A stretch of DNA of 64,000 nt from positions 2,675,702 to 2,739,701 of the forward strand of contig NZ_CP059081.1 in the NCBI RefSeq assembly GCF_015602705.1, read 5' to 3'. The translations under genes were made by a program, and so were the position numbers. This document shows, in pieces, positions 44,030 through 53,161 of the stretch (within the stretch, counting starts at the first letter, position 1; the number at the start of each line of letters is the position of its first letter). The DNA comes from Acinetobacter lwoffii (GTDB taxonomy: Bacteria; Pseudomonadota; Gammaproteobacteria; Pseudomonadales; Moraxellaceae). The notes beneath the pieces are model-generated. The model was not told the DNA's origin, made no database searches, and worked only from the letters and a program-made list of their open reading frames with translations.

Positions 44030-44048
44030 AATTAAAGATATCTGAAAA

Positions 44049-46400
44049 TTATTTAGAACCTTTAATCCCTGCTTGCAATAGCAATGCACCCAAACCACCA
44101 ATTTTTTGCTCTTGTGGTTTAGCCGCTTGCGGTTTCTTGCCCTGAGGACGGTCGCCTTGCGGACGTGCTTGCTGTGGACGTTTGCCTTGAGGCTTACGTT
44201 CACCGCGTTGCTCATTGTCACGACGTGGTTGACGTGGTGCTTTCGCCGGAGCTTCAGAACCTTCAGGACGCATCGACAGATTGACACGGTTACGTTCAGC
44301 ATCCACATTCAAAACACGGACTTTTACGATTTGACCCGGTTTCACCACTTTATGCGGATCAGCGACGAATTCATTGGCAAGTTCAGAAATATGTACCAAA
44401 CCATCTTGATGCACACCCACATCGACAAATGCACCGAAGTTAGTGACATTTGTCACTACACCTTCCAGCTGCATGCCTTCAGACAATTGCGCAACTTCAG
44501 TAATGTCATCACGGAATTTAGCAGTGCGGAACTCTGGACGCGGGTCACGGCCCGGTTTTTCCAGTTCAGCCAATACGTCTTGAATTGTCGGCAGACCGAA
44601 TTTCTCGTCTGCAAATTCTTCAGCATTCACTTGGCGAATGATTTCAGTATTGCCAATGATATCTTTTACAGTCGTTGCTTTTGCTTCAACAATTTTGCTC
44701 ACCAAAGCATATGACTCAGGGTGAACTGCAGAAGCATCTAGTGGCTCTGTACCATCTTGAATACGCAAGAAGCCCGCAGACTGCTCAAAAGTACGCTCAC
44801 CTAAACGTGGTACTTTTTTCAAAGACTGACGATTGTCAAAACGACCATTTTCCTTACGGAATTCCACAATTTGCTGTGCGATCGATTTGTTCAGACCTGC
44901 GATATAACCCAAAATCGCTGCTGATGCAGTATTTACATCCACACCCACCGAGTTCACACAGTCTTCGACTACTGCTTCTAAGGTTTTCGCCAGACCGGTC
45001 TGGTTCACGTCATGTTGATACTGACCCACACCAATCGATTTCGGATCGATTTTCACCAGTTCCGCCAATGGATCCTGCAAACGGCGTGCAATCGATACTG
45101 CACCACGGATCGACACGTCCAGCTCTGGAAGTTCCTGTGAAGCCAGTTCAGATGCTGAATATACAGATGCACCTGCTTCAGACACAGACACACGTGTCAT
45201 TTTCAGATCACTGTTCGCAGCCATCATTTCAGCAACTAAAGCTTCAGTTTCACGGCTTGCAGTACCATTACCAATCGCGATCAGGTCAACATTGAACTCG
45301 CGGCATAAACGTGCAAGTTCAGTTAATGAACCATCTTTATCATCTTTTGGCGCAAATGGATAAATCGTACTATGTGCCAGTACATCACCAGACTCGTTCA
45401 CCACCGCCAGTTTCACACCGGTACGGATACCCGGGTCCACGCCCAAAGTGGTACGTGCGCCTGCAGGTGCAGAAAGCAGTAAATGACGCAGGTTTTCAGC
45501 AAAGACGTTCATCGCTTCTGTTTCAGCAGCCAGACGTTTTTCAGTCAGCAATGAATGTTCGATCGTTGGACGAACTTTACCGAGCCAGAATAGTTTTGCA
45601 GTTTGCTTCAGGAAATCCTGACGCGCTTGTGGCTGAACAGTTTCTAAATTGTATTCAGTTTCAATACGCGCCAATGGTGCATCGTCTTCGCCATCCACTT
45701 TCAGGCCTAAAACGTTTTCCTGACGGCCACGTAGCATCGCCAATAAACGATGTGAAGGGACTTTGTTCAAGTTTTCAGAGAAATCGAAATAATCACGGAA
45801 TTTTTTACCGACTTCTTTTTTCTCATCACTGGCAACTAAACTTTTCAGCACGGCAGTTTTTGCAAATGTCGCTTTAAGTTCAGTGGTCAGCGCGATATTT
45901 TGCGCCCAGTCATCAATCAGGATGTGCTGGATCGCATCAAGCTGGCTATCAGTATCTGGGTAATCTTCATGGCTAAAACCCACCAAAGCTTCAGCTGGAT
46001 CAACGGCTTCATTAAAGATTTTTTCGGCAATCGGGCCTAAACCGGCTTCTTTGGCCTTGAATGATTTACTGGTACGTTTTGGGCGGTACGGCGCGTAAAT
46101 TTCTTCTAATGCATTTTTGGTTTCGGCCGCATTCACACGCGCCAATAAATCATCAGATAATTTATCTTGTTCTTTGAGTGATTCAATCACCTTTTCACGG
46201 CGCTCATACAAATCACGCAAGTATGATAAACGCGTATCGAGTTGACGTAGTTGCGTATCGTCTAAGCCTTGCGTTACTTCTTTACGGTAACGTGCAATAA
46301 AAGGAACACTGGCACCTTCATCAATAAGCTTGATGGCAGCCTCAACTTGATTTGGACGTACGGCAAGTTCTTTTGCCAACTGCTGAACTAAGTCAGTCAT
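44049..46400 (-). CDS. tex: Tex-family S1 RNA-binding transcription accessory protein
   Basis: Cytoplasmic protein that binds RNA and affects transcription in several bacteria. An N-terminal Tex domain is followed by a YqgF/RNase H-like domain (LGVDPGIRTGVKLAVVN), helix-hairpin-helix motifs (VNTASAAILGYIAGLNKSIA) and an S1 domain (LEGVVTNVTNFGAFVDVGVHQDGLVHISEL in pieces). The last ~60 residues are a basic, repetitive Pro/Gln/Arg/Lys tail (KPQGKRPQQARPQG-type units). ATG 46400 is preferred to the upstream start at 46415. Confidence 0.93.
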   Translation of the reverse strand: MTDLVQQLAKELAVRPNQVEAAIKLIDEGASVPFIARYRKEVTQGLDDTQLRQLDTRLSYLRDLYERREKVIESLKEQDKLSDDLLARVNAAETKNALEEIYAPYRPKRTSKSFKAKEAGLGPIAEKIFNEAVDPAEALVGFSHEDYPDTDSQLDAIQHILIDDWAQNIALTTELKATFAKTAVLKSLVASDEKKEVGKKFRDYFDFSENLNKVPSHRLLAMLRGRQENVLGLKVDGEDDAPLARIETEYNLETVQPQARQDFLKQTAKLFWLGKVRPTIEHSLLTEKRLAAETEAMNVFAENLRHLLLSAPAGARTTLGVDPGIRTGVKLAVVNESGDVLAHSTIYPFAPKDDKDGSLTELARLCREFNVDLIAIGNGTASRETEALVAEMMAANSDLKMTRVSVSEAGASVYSASELASQELPELDVSIRGAVSIARRLQDPLAELVKIDPKSIGVGQYQHDVNQTGLAKTLEAVVEDCVNSVGVDVNTASAAILGYIAGLNKSIAQQIVEFRKENGRFDNRQSLKKVPRLGERTFEQSAGFLRIQDGTEPLDASAVHPESYALVSKIVEAKATTVKDIIGNTEIIRQVNAEEFADEKFGLPTIQDVLAELEKPGRDPRPEFRTAKFRDDITEVAQLSEGMQLEGVVTNVTNFGAFVDVGVHQDGLVHISELANEFVADPHKVVKPGQIVKVRVLNVDAERNRVNLSMRPEGSEAPAKAPRQPRRDNEQRGERKPQGKRPQQARPQGDRPQGKKPQAAKPQEQKIGGLGALLLQAGIKGSK

Positions 46401-46735
46401 CGTGTTTGATCCCACAAGGATAAGTACTAAATGGCATGATTATAAAGACCGGGTCTATAAAATCCACCATTGTTTTTATTAATTTACCTCATCTTTATAT
46501 TATGAAGTGCCACAGTTTTCAGCTTTTCCCGATAAAGTTTGTATGAACTTTGCTTTTTATCCAGCTTAAAATCGTATTTTTTGCTCATTTAGATGTATAT
46601 ATTTAGTATCTATGTCTTGATTTTAACTGCAATATTTGGTGCTTTAGAGCATATTCAATTAATATCAATGAATCGTATACTCAAAGCCTATTTGATTTTT
46701 GTTTATGACGACAATAAAGAATAAAGGAGCATCTC
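46401..46735. other. divergent promoter region of tex and ompR
   Basis: 335 bases, AT-rich in the middle, with no gene seen. A short dyad AGACC / GGTCT lies near 46446-46456, close to tex. The ompR ribosome site AAAGGAG is at its right end. Nothing else is recognisable. Confidence 0.5.
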
Positions 46736-47500
46736 ATGAGTTTAGTTGTACCTGCTGAAAAAGCCGATGCCGTACATACCGAAACGGACCGGGTCGAACG
46801 GATCCTGGTGGTTGATGATGATGTTCGTCTGCGTACCTTATTACAGCGTTTTCTCGAAGATAAAGGCTTTGTGGTTAAAACTGCACATGATGCCACGCAG
46901 ATGGATCGACTTTTACAGCGGGAACTGTTTTCTCTGATCGTGCTCGACTTTATGCTTCCGGTCGAAGATGGCTTGAGTATCTGTCGTCGTTTACGCCAAT
47001 CCAATATCGATACGCCTATCATTATGCTCACCGCTCGTGGTAGCGACTCGGATCGTATTGCCGGTTTAGAAGCAGGTGCCGATGATTACTTGCCTAAACC
47101 GTTTAACCCGAATGAGCTGCTGGCACGTATTCGTGCGGTATTGCGCCGTCAGGTACGTGAAGTGCCCGGTGCACCAAGCCAACAGATGGAAGTGGTTTCT
47201 TTTGGCCCATGGTCGCTAGATCTCTCTACCCGCACTCTGACCCGTGAAGGCCAAGTGGTAACGCTCACTACTGGTGAGTTTGCGGTACTGAAAGCACTGG
47301 TTCAACATCCACGCGAACCATTAACCCGCGACAAGCTGATGAATCTGGCGCGTGGCCGTGAATGGGGTGCCATGGAACGTTCAATTGATGTTCAGGTGTC
47401 ACGTTTACGCCGTCTGGTTGAAGAAAATCCTGCGCGTGCACGTTATATCCAGACCGTATGGGGTGTGGGTTATGTCTTTGTTCCAGATGGTGCTGAATAA
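46736..47500 (+). CDS. ompR: OmpR-family response regulator
   Basis: DNA-binding response regulator. The receiver domain has the acidic pocket VVDDD, phospho-acceptor Asp71 in VLDFMLPVEDG, Lys in LPKPFNPNELLARI and Thr in MLTARG; a winged-helix follows with DKLMNLARGREW and YIQTVWGVGYVF. The LTARG / EWGAMERSIDVQVSRLR pattern and length (254) are OmpR-like. The partner kinase EnvZ follows after 260 bases, which is an unusually long gap. AAAGGAG lies 6 bases before ATG 46736. In Acinetobacter this pair is linked to osmotic and envelope regulation. Confidence 0.92.
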   Translation: MSLVVPAEKADAVHTETDRVERILVVDDDVRLRTLLQRFLEDKGFVVKTAHDATQMDRLLQRELFSLIVLDFMLPVEDGLSICRRLRQSNIDTPIIMLTARGSDSDRIAGLEAGADDYLPKPFNPNELLARIRAVLRRQVREVPGAPSQQMEVVSFGPWSLDLSTRTLTREGQVVTLTTGEFAVLKALVQHPREPLTRDKLMNLARGREWGAMERSIDVQVSRLRRLVEENPARARYIQTVWGVGYVFVPDGAE

Positions 47501-47760
47501 AGGAAAAATTATAGGATAAAGATTACCCCAGTCTATTGTCCCTAAAAGCCATTCGCTGTTGTTTGAGCCTCCCTTCTTTAAAGGCTCGTATACAAATGCG
47601 CGAGTTCAGCGAATGGCAAAGTTTTTACTTGCGTAACAGTGTTACTCATTTTTTCAAAAAAAGTAACACAACAAGCTCCTTCCATCGAAGGTTCAAGCAG
47701 TAAGATTCCATTACAAATATTATTACTGCTCAATTTGGAAAATGCCTACAGGGAGCTGGT
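47501..47760. other. long ompR-envZ spacer with two strong hairpins
   Basis: No gene seen. Hairpin 1: outer stem GCCATTCGCTG (47548-47558) with CAGCGAATGGC (47607-47617), inner stem GAGCC (47565-47569) with GGCTC (47583-47587), followed by GTTTTT. Hairpin 2: GTGTTACT (47639-47646) with AGTAACAC (47662-47669) around T6/A6. They may attenuate transcription between the two genes or hide a separate envZ promoter downstream. Confidence 0.6.
47548..47623 (+). terminator. branched hairpin with T-run between ompR and envZ
   Basis: Long 11-base outer stem and a 5-base inner stem, then AAAGTTTTT. The large loop makes it an imperfect terminator; partial termination after ompR is a fair guess. Confidence 0.4.
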
Positions 47761-49221
47761 GTGAAACTCGACCCCATCGATCCACAAAAATTTACCGATT
47801 TTGTCAGCTACTCGGAAAAAAAGCGTACCCGCGGGGAACGCTTTCTCGACAAGATCAAACCGCGTTCTGCTGCCATGCGTACCACGGTACTGGTGGTTTT
47901 CGTGGTCTGTTTCAGCCTGTTCATGTCCTTATGGTTCTTTTGGCGTACCCTGTTTTTACCTGAAATCCAGCAACATGCGCGTTATCTGGCCATGGAACTG
48001 GAAATTCTCAACAATCCCGATCTGCGCCTGTATCACAAACAGCAGGAAGTCGACATTGACGATTGGTTAAGAAATCGGGTCGGCATTGAATACGTGACCA
48101 ATCCAGCAGAATATCCCACTGTCCGTGAAAAGCTGATTGCAGAATTTTTTACCCGACAGATCGAAACCAAACTGGCCAAAGAGTTACGCATCGAACAAGC
48201 CACAGTCTATTTCCAGTTTAAGCCGAGTCCGCGTATCTGGATCCAGACTCCTGAAATGAATGGTCATTGGGTACAAGAGCCTTTAAAGACGTATGCCAAT
48301 TATAGCAATGAACTGATTTTGGGCTGGTTGCTCGGCACCCCGATTATTGTCGGCATCATTATTTTGACCTTGGTGCGTCAGCTCAACCGTCCTTTACGCC
48401 GGTTACAAAATGCCGCCAACAGTTATAGCCGAATCGGTTCAGCACCCTATCTAGATACCAATCATGGTCCACTGGAAATCCGTCAGGTCAATCATGCCTT
48501 TAATCAGATGATTTATACGCTAGATCAGACCGAGCGGGAACGTCGAATTATGCTGGCCGGCATTTCACATGACTTGCGCACGCCCTTAACCCGGATCCGC
48601 CTCAGTGCCGAAATGATGCCAGATGAAGACTTTCTCAAAGAAGGCCTGATTTATGATGTCGAAGATATGGACGCGATTCTGGATCAGTTCATTTCCTATA
48701 TGCGCGACGGTTCCGATGAAGAACCGCAGGACACCAATGTCAATGTACTGCTACAGGAACTGGTCAAGCAGTTTAAACCGCTAGATATCCGTTTCACCCC
48801 ACAAGATATACCGACCATTCAGGCACGTAGCATGTCGCTAAAAAGACTGATTGGCAATCTGATCAACAACTCAAAACGCTATGGTTCAGAACCAATTGAG
48901 CTTTCTGCGCATGTTGAAGAAGATCAACTGTTGATTTGTGTCGCAGACCATGGCGAAGGCATTCCGGAAGATCAGATTGAAGCCTTGATGCAGCCTTTTG
49001 TTCGGGGCAATTCGGCACGAACGGTACAAGGCAGTGGCTTGGGGTTGGCCATTGTGAAACGGATTGTCGACATTCACCATGGTCAATTGCGTATTCATAA
49101 TCGTCCTGAAGGTGGGCTGGAAGCTATCATTTCACTACCCGTGAATCAGGTGAACCCAGAGACACTTTCCTCAGCCACCACACTCGATAAAATTCGCCAA
49201 ACTTTGACTGATCACTTTTAA
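47761..49221 (+). CDS. envZ: EnvZ-type sensor histidine kinase
   Basis: Inner-membrane sensor kinase. The first membrane helix is about residues 43-65 (VLVVFVVCFSLFMSLWFF), a periplasmic region follows, and the second helix is about 185-205 (WLLGTPIIVGIIILTLV). Next are a HAMP region and the H-box ISHDLRTPLTRIRL with His270. The ATPase part shows N-box NLINNSKRYGS, G1 VADHGEGIPE and G2 GSGLGLAIVKRI. Start is GTG 47761 with a GGAG site 5 bases upstream. The N-terminal 40 residues are cytoplasmic and basic. Pairs with ompR. Confidence 0.9.
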   Translation: MKLDPIDPQKFTDFVSYSEKKRTRGERFLDKIKPRSAAMRTTVLVVFVVCFSLFMSLWFFWRTLFLPEIQQHARYLAMELEILNNPDLRLYHKQQEVDIDDWLRNRVGIEYVTNPAEYPTVREKLIAEFFTRQIETKLAKELRIEQATVYFQFKPSPRIWIQTPEMNGHWVQEPLKTYANYSNELILGWLLGTPIIVGIIILTLVRQLNRPLRRLQNAANSYSRIGSAPYLDTNHGPLEIRQVNHAFNQMIYTLDQTERERRIMLAGISHDLRTPLTRIRLSAEMMPDEDFLKEGLIYDVEDMDAILDQFISYMRDGSDEEPQDTNVNVLLQELVKQFKPLDIRFTPQDIPTIQARSMSLKRLIGNLINNSKRYGSEPIELSAHVEEDQLLICVADHGEGIPEDQIEALMQPFVRGNSARTVQGSGLGLAIVKRIVDIHHGQLRIHNRPEGGLEAIISLPVNQVNPETLSSATTLDKIRQTLTDHF

Positions 49222-49426
49222 GAAGTGATCAGTAATTCAACAAATGACTTTTTAGTTTTTCTATACAATTCATTTTATAGTTCACGAATTCAATCATTTA
49301 AAAATCATCATTTTTTATTATACCTACATTTAGCTAAAAAATTAGACCTTAGCCTAACACCTATGCACAATACATTTTTTGAGCGGTACAATCCGTATCA
49401 TAGTTTAAGAATTAATGAGAGTTAAA
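49222..49426. other. AT-rich spacer before the CoA-transferase
   Basis: A 66-residue frame is open from 49225 to 49425, but it has no ribosome site and its composition follows the AT-rich DNA, so I do not call a gene. The stretch probably holds the promoter of the next gene. Confidence 0.45.
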
Positions 49427-50944
49427 ATGTCTTTAGATCGTATCCGTTTAGCCTCCCTACACAACAAAGTCATCAGCCCTGAACAAGCGGCTGAATTCAT
49501 CCAAGATGGCATGACTGTGGGTATGAGTGGCTTTACTCGCGCTGGTGAAGCGAAGGCGGTTCCTTTAGCTTTGGTTCAACAGGCAAAAGCAAATCCATTA
49601 AAGATCACGTTAATTACTGGTGCATCACTAGGGAACGATCTAGACAAACAACTGACTGAAGCTGGTGTATTGGCACGTCGTTTACCGTTCCAGGTAGACA
49701 ATACTTTACGTAAAGCGATCAACAACGGCGAAGTGATGTTCATTGACCAGCACTTGTCTGAAACTGTTGAGCAAATGCGTAACCTGCAGTTGAAAAAACC
49801 AGACGTTGCGATCATCGAAGCCGTAGCAATTACTGAAGATGGCGGCATCATTCCAACAACATCTGTTGGTAACTCTGCAAGCTTTGCGATTTTTGCTGAA
49901 AAAGTGATTGTAGAAATCAATACGAATTTAAGCTCGGCATTTGAAGGCTTGCACGATATCTACATCCCGACCTATCGTCCAACGCGTCAAGCGATTCCAT
50001 TGACTCAAGTTGATGAGCGTATTGGTACGCATGCGATCAATATCGATCCATCTAAAATTGTTGGTATCGTATTTAACAGCGAATTGCACGACTCTCCATC
50101 TACTGTAACCGCACCAGATGATGAGACTCAAAGCATTGCCAACCATTTGATCGCTTTCTTTGAAAAAGAAGTGGCTGAAGACCGTCTACCGAAAAACTTG
50201 GGACCTCTTCAAGCAGGAATCGGTTCAATTGCAAACGCCGTATTGACGGGTCTGAAAGATTCAAACTTCGAAGACTTGATCATGTACTCAGAAGTACTAC
50301 AAGACTGTACGTTTGAATTGATCGATGCCGGTAAAATGAAGTTTGCTTCAGGTTCTTCTATTACGCTTTCTGCTAAGTACGGCGAGAAAGTATTTAACAA
50401 CCTAGAACAATACAAAGACAAACTGGTACTGCGTCCACAGGAAATTTCAAACCATCCTGAACTGGTACGTCGTCTAGGCATTATCGGTATCAACACTGCA
50501 CTTGAGTTTGATATCTACGGTAACGTGAACTCGACTCACGTCTGCGGTACCAAAATGATGAACGGGATTGGTGGTTCAGGTGACTTCGCACGTAATGCGC
50601 ACCTGGCGATCTTCGTCACCAAATCAATCGCGAAAGGTGGCGACATCTCTTCTGTGGTACCGTTTGCTTCACATATCGACCATGCAGAACACGATGTAGA
50701 TATCCTGGTAACTGAACAAGGTCTGGCGGATCTTCGTGGTTTGGCGCCGCGTGAGCGTGCTCGTGCCGTGATTGATAACTGTGCACACCCAATGTACCGC
50801 GATGCCCTGAACGATTACTTTGACCGTGCATGTGCAAAAGGCGGCCACACGCCTCACATTCTTCGTGAAGCGCTGTCTTGGCACACAAACTTCGAAGAAA
50901 ATGGCCACATGCTTGCTGTAGAAGCTGCAGTAAAAACTGCATAA
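49427..50944 (+). CDS. succinate/acetate CoA-transferase (acetyl-CoA hydrolase family)
   Basis: Class I CoA-transferase of the AarC/Cat1/acetyl-CoA hydrolase group, moving CoA between acyl groups such as succinate and acetate; the exact substrates are not shown by sequence. Family marks: VGMSGFTRAGEAKAVP near the N-terminus, ITLITGASLGNDLDK, IIPTTSVGNSASF, MYSEVLQDC (active-site Glu region), and GIGGSGDFARNAHLAIFVTKS toward the end. Length 505 is normal. ATG 49427 has GAGAG 5 bases before it and is preferred to 49415. A terminator follows. Confidence 0.9.
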   Translation: MSLDRIRLASLHNKVISPEQAAEFIQDGMTVGMSGFTRAGEAKAVPLALVQQAKANPLKITLITGASLGNDLDKQLTEAGVLARRLPFQVDNTLRKAINNGEVMFIDQHLSETVEQMRNLQLKKPDVAIIEAVAITEDGGIIPTTSVGNSASFAIFAEKVIVEINTNLSSAFEGLHDIYIPTYRPTRQAIPLTQVDERIGTHAINIDPSKIVGIVFNSELHDSPSTVTAPDDETQSIANHLIAFFEKEVAEDRLPKNLGPLQAGIGSIANAVLTGLKDSNFEDLIMYSEVLQDCTFELIDAGKMKFASGSSITLSAKYGEKVFNNLEQYKDKLVLRPQEISNHPELVRRLGIIGINTALEFDIYGNVNSTHVCGTKMMNGIGGSGDFARNAHLAIFVTKSIAKGGDISSVVPFASHIDHAEHDVDILVTEQGLADLRGLAPRERARAVIDNCAHPMYRDALNDYFDRACAKGGHTPHILREALSWHTNFEENGHMLAVEAAVKTA

Positions 50945-50958
50945 TCGACCGTATTCAG

Positions 50959-50984
50959 AAAAACGCCCTACGGGGCGTTTTTTT
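50959..50984 (+). terminator. CoA-transferase terminator
   Basis: Stem AAAACGCCC / GGGGCGTTTT with a short loop and a run of T. Confidence 0.9.
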
Positions 50985-51177
50985 ATGACATTTTTATAGC
51001 TTTTTGAATAGTAATTAGCGATTTTTTTTAGCGTAGTTATAGGGTTTTGACCTATGCTTTTTCCTTGCTTCGTCCTGCGCAGATCTGCTGTAGAAATACA
51101 CTTCTAATCCGCCAGGACTTTAAATTCTGGTTCTTCACCCTCATACTTGAACACAAGAGCAAAATTAGAGACATGAC

Positions 51178-51870
51178 ATGCGCGTAGATATCTGGTCAGA
51201 TGTGGTTTGCCCCTTCTGCTATATTGGTAAAAAACGTTTAGAAGCTGCTGCACAGGAAGCAGGGATTGAACTTGAAGTGCATTGGCACAGTTTCCAGCTT
51301 GATCCTGAAGCACCGGTTCGTCAGGAAGTATCCAACTCTGAACGTCTGGCGCAAAAATATGGCCGCAGCGTGGCAGAAGTCGAAGAGATGCAGCGCAATA
51401 TTGCTGAAATGGCCAAAGCCGAAGGTATTGAATTTAACTGGGAAGGTGCCAACTCCGGCAACACCTTCAATGCGCATCGTCTGATTCATCTGGCGCAAAG
51501 TAAAGGCTTGGGCAGTGAAGCACAGGAAGCCTTCTTCTATAGCTATATGACTCAGGGCTTGGCGATTGGTGAGCGTGAAACGCTGGAAGATGTCGCAGCG
51601 CGTATCGGCCTGAACCCAGTCGAAGTCGACGACCTGCTGGATTCGGAAGAATATGCTGATTTTGTCAAATTCGATCAGGAAGTGGCACATGAACAGCTGA
51701 AAGTGACCGGAGTACCTTTCTTTGTTTTTGACCAGCGTATTGCCTTGGCAGGTGCGCAGCCTAAAGAAGTTTTCCTGCAAGTATTTGAAAAAGCCCTCGA
51801 TACTTCAACCAATACTCAGGCAGCACAGTGCACCACAGAGACTTGTAACACGCCAGATCAGCCTGAATAA
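51178..51870 (+). CDS. DsbA-family (FrnE-like) thiol oxidoreductase
   Basis: Cytoplasmic DsbA-fold protein of the FrnE type, with no signal peptide. The active-site motif is DVVCPFCYIGKKRLE (CPFC) at residues ~10-16; the helical insert carries MTQGLAIGERETLEDVAARIGL, and the cis-Pro loop is VTGVPFFVFDQRIALAGAQP. The C-terminal tail is polar and carries two extra cysteines (CTTETC). FrnE-like proteins are involved in polyketide isomerisation or metal/oxidative stress; the role here is unclear. ATG 51178 has only a weak purine-rich site. Confidence 0.85.
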   Translation: MRVDIWSDVVCPFCYIGKKRLEAAAQEAGIELEVHWHSFQLDPEAPVRQEVSNSERLAQKYGRSVAEVEEMQRNIAEMAKAEGIEFNWEGANSGNTFNAHRLIHLAQSKGLGSEAQEAFFYSYMTQGLAIGERETLEDVAARIGLNPVEVDDLLDSEEYADFVKFDQEVAHEQLKVTGVPFFVFDQRIALAGAQPKEVFLQVFEKALDTSTNTQAAQCTTETCNTPDQPE

Positions 51871-51884
51871 ATCAGTGTTAAATC

Positions 51885-51914
51885 AAAAAAACCCCATTTC
51901 AAATGGGGTTTTTT
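51885..51914. terminator. bidirectional terminator
   Basis: Stem AAAAAACCCCATTT / AAATGGGGTTTTTT between the DsbA-family gene and convergent dodecin gene. Confidence 0.9.
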
Positions 51915-51937
51915 ATTAGTTCTCGAATTGCATAGGT

Positions 51938-52138
51938 TTAATCAACCAGAAAACTGATTTTTAGATTGACACGATATTCCGTGATTTTATTTTCTTTAAT
52001 GACAACTTTCTGTTCATTGATCCAAGCACCTTGTACATTTTTAACCGTTTCTGTGACTTTTTGAATGCCGGTTTGAATCGCATCTTCAAAGCTTTTATTA
52101 CTGCTTGAATTAACTTCTACCACTTTTGCAATTGCCAT
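51938..52138 (-). CDS. dodecin family protein
   Basis: A 66-residue protein of the dodecin family, small dodecameric flavin-binding (or cofactor-free) shells. The pattern is clear: AKVVEVNSSSNKSFEDAIQTGI, then KTVKNVQGAWINEQ-type segment and TEYRVNLKISFLV. The frame extends upstream to 52246, but ATG 52138 (MAIAKVVEV) gives the family length and start. Flavin-binding function is by family only. Stands alone. Confidence 0.88.
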   Translation of the reverse strand: MAIAKVVEVNSSSNKSFEDAIQTGIQKVTETVKNVQGAWINEQKVVIKENKITEYRVNLKISFLVD

Positions 52139-52551
52139 AATCAAACTCTCAGGGTGAAAATGAATGAAATTCCATCTTAGTCGATTCTTAGAAGATTGCA
52201 GCAACCCGTAAACAAGCAATAGCAAAAACTTACATGGATTGAACAAAGCTCGAAAGTTAGGCCTGAATTGGCATATGAAAAAACAGCTAACCTCCTGTTT
52301 TGAGCATCGATTACAGTCAGATTTTCATCGCTAAAACAAAGTATAAAATCCTGTAGAACCCTCCAGAAACCAGACTAGAGCAAATATACTAATTTATTGT
52401 TTTATAGAGCAATTTACCTAAAATTTAGCACCTAAATTTGCCGAATCTATCATTTTTAATTAGGTCGTATTTGCTATCATTTCCCCTGAATTAAGTATCA
52501 ATACTCTCCCCTGTTCAAGTGATTGAACTCCCAAATATCAAAGGTCATCCT
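52139..52551. other. divergent intergenic region
   Basis: About 410 bases with no gene seen, AT-rich in the right half. It must contain the promoters of the dodecin gene and of the small secreted peptide gene. I could not fix a promoter with confidence. Confidence 0.45.
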
Positions 52552-52719
52552 ATGAATGCTCTTAAATTTGCTTTCGCAGCAACTGTTATGGCTTTTTCTG
52601 TTCAAGCATCAGCACAAATGGCTCAAGTGGTTCATCTGCCAGACTTTCCGGCAACTAAAGCACCTGCTGAAACAGTAAATTCAGATTCTGAAACTGCGCC
52701 AACTGAAAAAACAGCTTAA
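52552..52719 (+). CDS. small secreted peptide, unknown
   Basis: A 55-residue product with a signal peptide, MNALKFAFAATVMAFSVQAS, likely cut after SAQA or the following Met. The mature part is about 34 residues, low-complexity, and rich in Thr, Ala, Pro and Glu (VHLPDFPATKAPAETV). No family known to me. An AAGG site lies 7 bases before ATG 52552, and a good terminator follows the stop, so expression as a single gene is plausible. Confidence 0.6.
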   Translation: MNALKFAFAATVMAFSVQASAQMAQVVHLPDFPATKAPAETVNSDSETAPTEKTA

Positions 52720-52742
52720 GACAAAGCTATTTTTTATTGAAA

Positions 52743-52770
52743 CAGGCTGATCGATTCAGCCTGCTTTTTT
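52743..52770 (+). terminator. terminator of the small secreted peptide gene
   Basis: Stem CAGGCTGA / TCAGCCTG with a 5-base loop, then a T-run. Confidence 0.85.
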
Positions 52771-52971
52771 TATCATATTGAACACATTCTGTGTAAAAGA
52801 TGCACAACTCTCAAAAATATCGACTATTTCCTACTCTCATTTTTTCTATTGATTTTTATCACTTTTAATTAAAAAATTTGTTTATAAAACACTCAAAATA
52901 GATCACTATTTTATGTGATCTCTGCTTATAATTGCAGCAATATAAATAGATTAATGATAAGAAAATTTTTT

Positions 52972-53151
52972 ATGCATGAACTTCAGGCATTGGTACAGGG
53001 CAAAATTCCGCCTCAGTCAGTTTCTATTGATTATTTAATTGAAATGGCAGAAAGCTATACCGACTCGAATTCTGCTGAATACAGACTGGTCGAGCTGGCG
53101 GTTAACATTGTACTGGCACAAACCCTGGATAAAGCACTGAAACATCTCTAG
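52972..53151 (+). CDS. small unknown protein
   Basis: A 59-residue, acidic helical protein, MHELQALVQGKIPPQSVSID at the start and NIVLAQTLDKALKHL at the end. No signal peptide or membrane segment; no family recognised. ATG 52972 is chosen because the frame upstream (from 52915) is AT-rich and not coding-like; the ribosome site is weak (TAAGA). It ends 10 bases before the next gene, so the two are likely co-transcribed. Confidence 0.55.
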   Translation: MHELQALVQGKIPPQSVSIDYLIEMAESYTDSNSAEYRLVELAVNIVLAQTLDKALKHL

Positions 53152-53161
53152 AGATCAAAAA

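Noticed and set aside
49225..49425. Open frame of 66 residues before the CoA-transferase
   Set aside because: AT-rich spacer without a ribosome site; Phe/Tyr/His-rich composition follows base bias.
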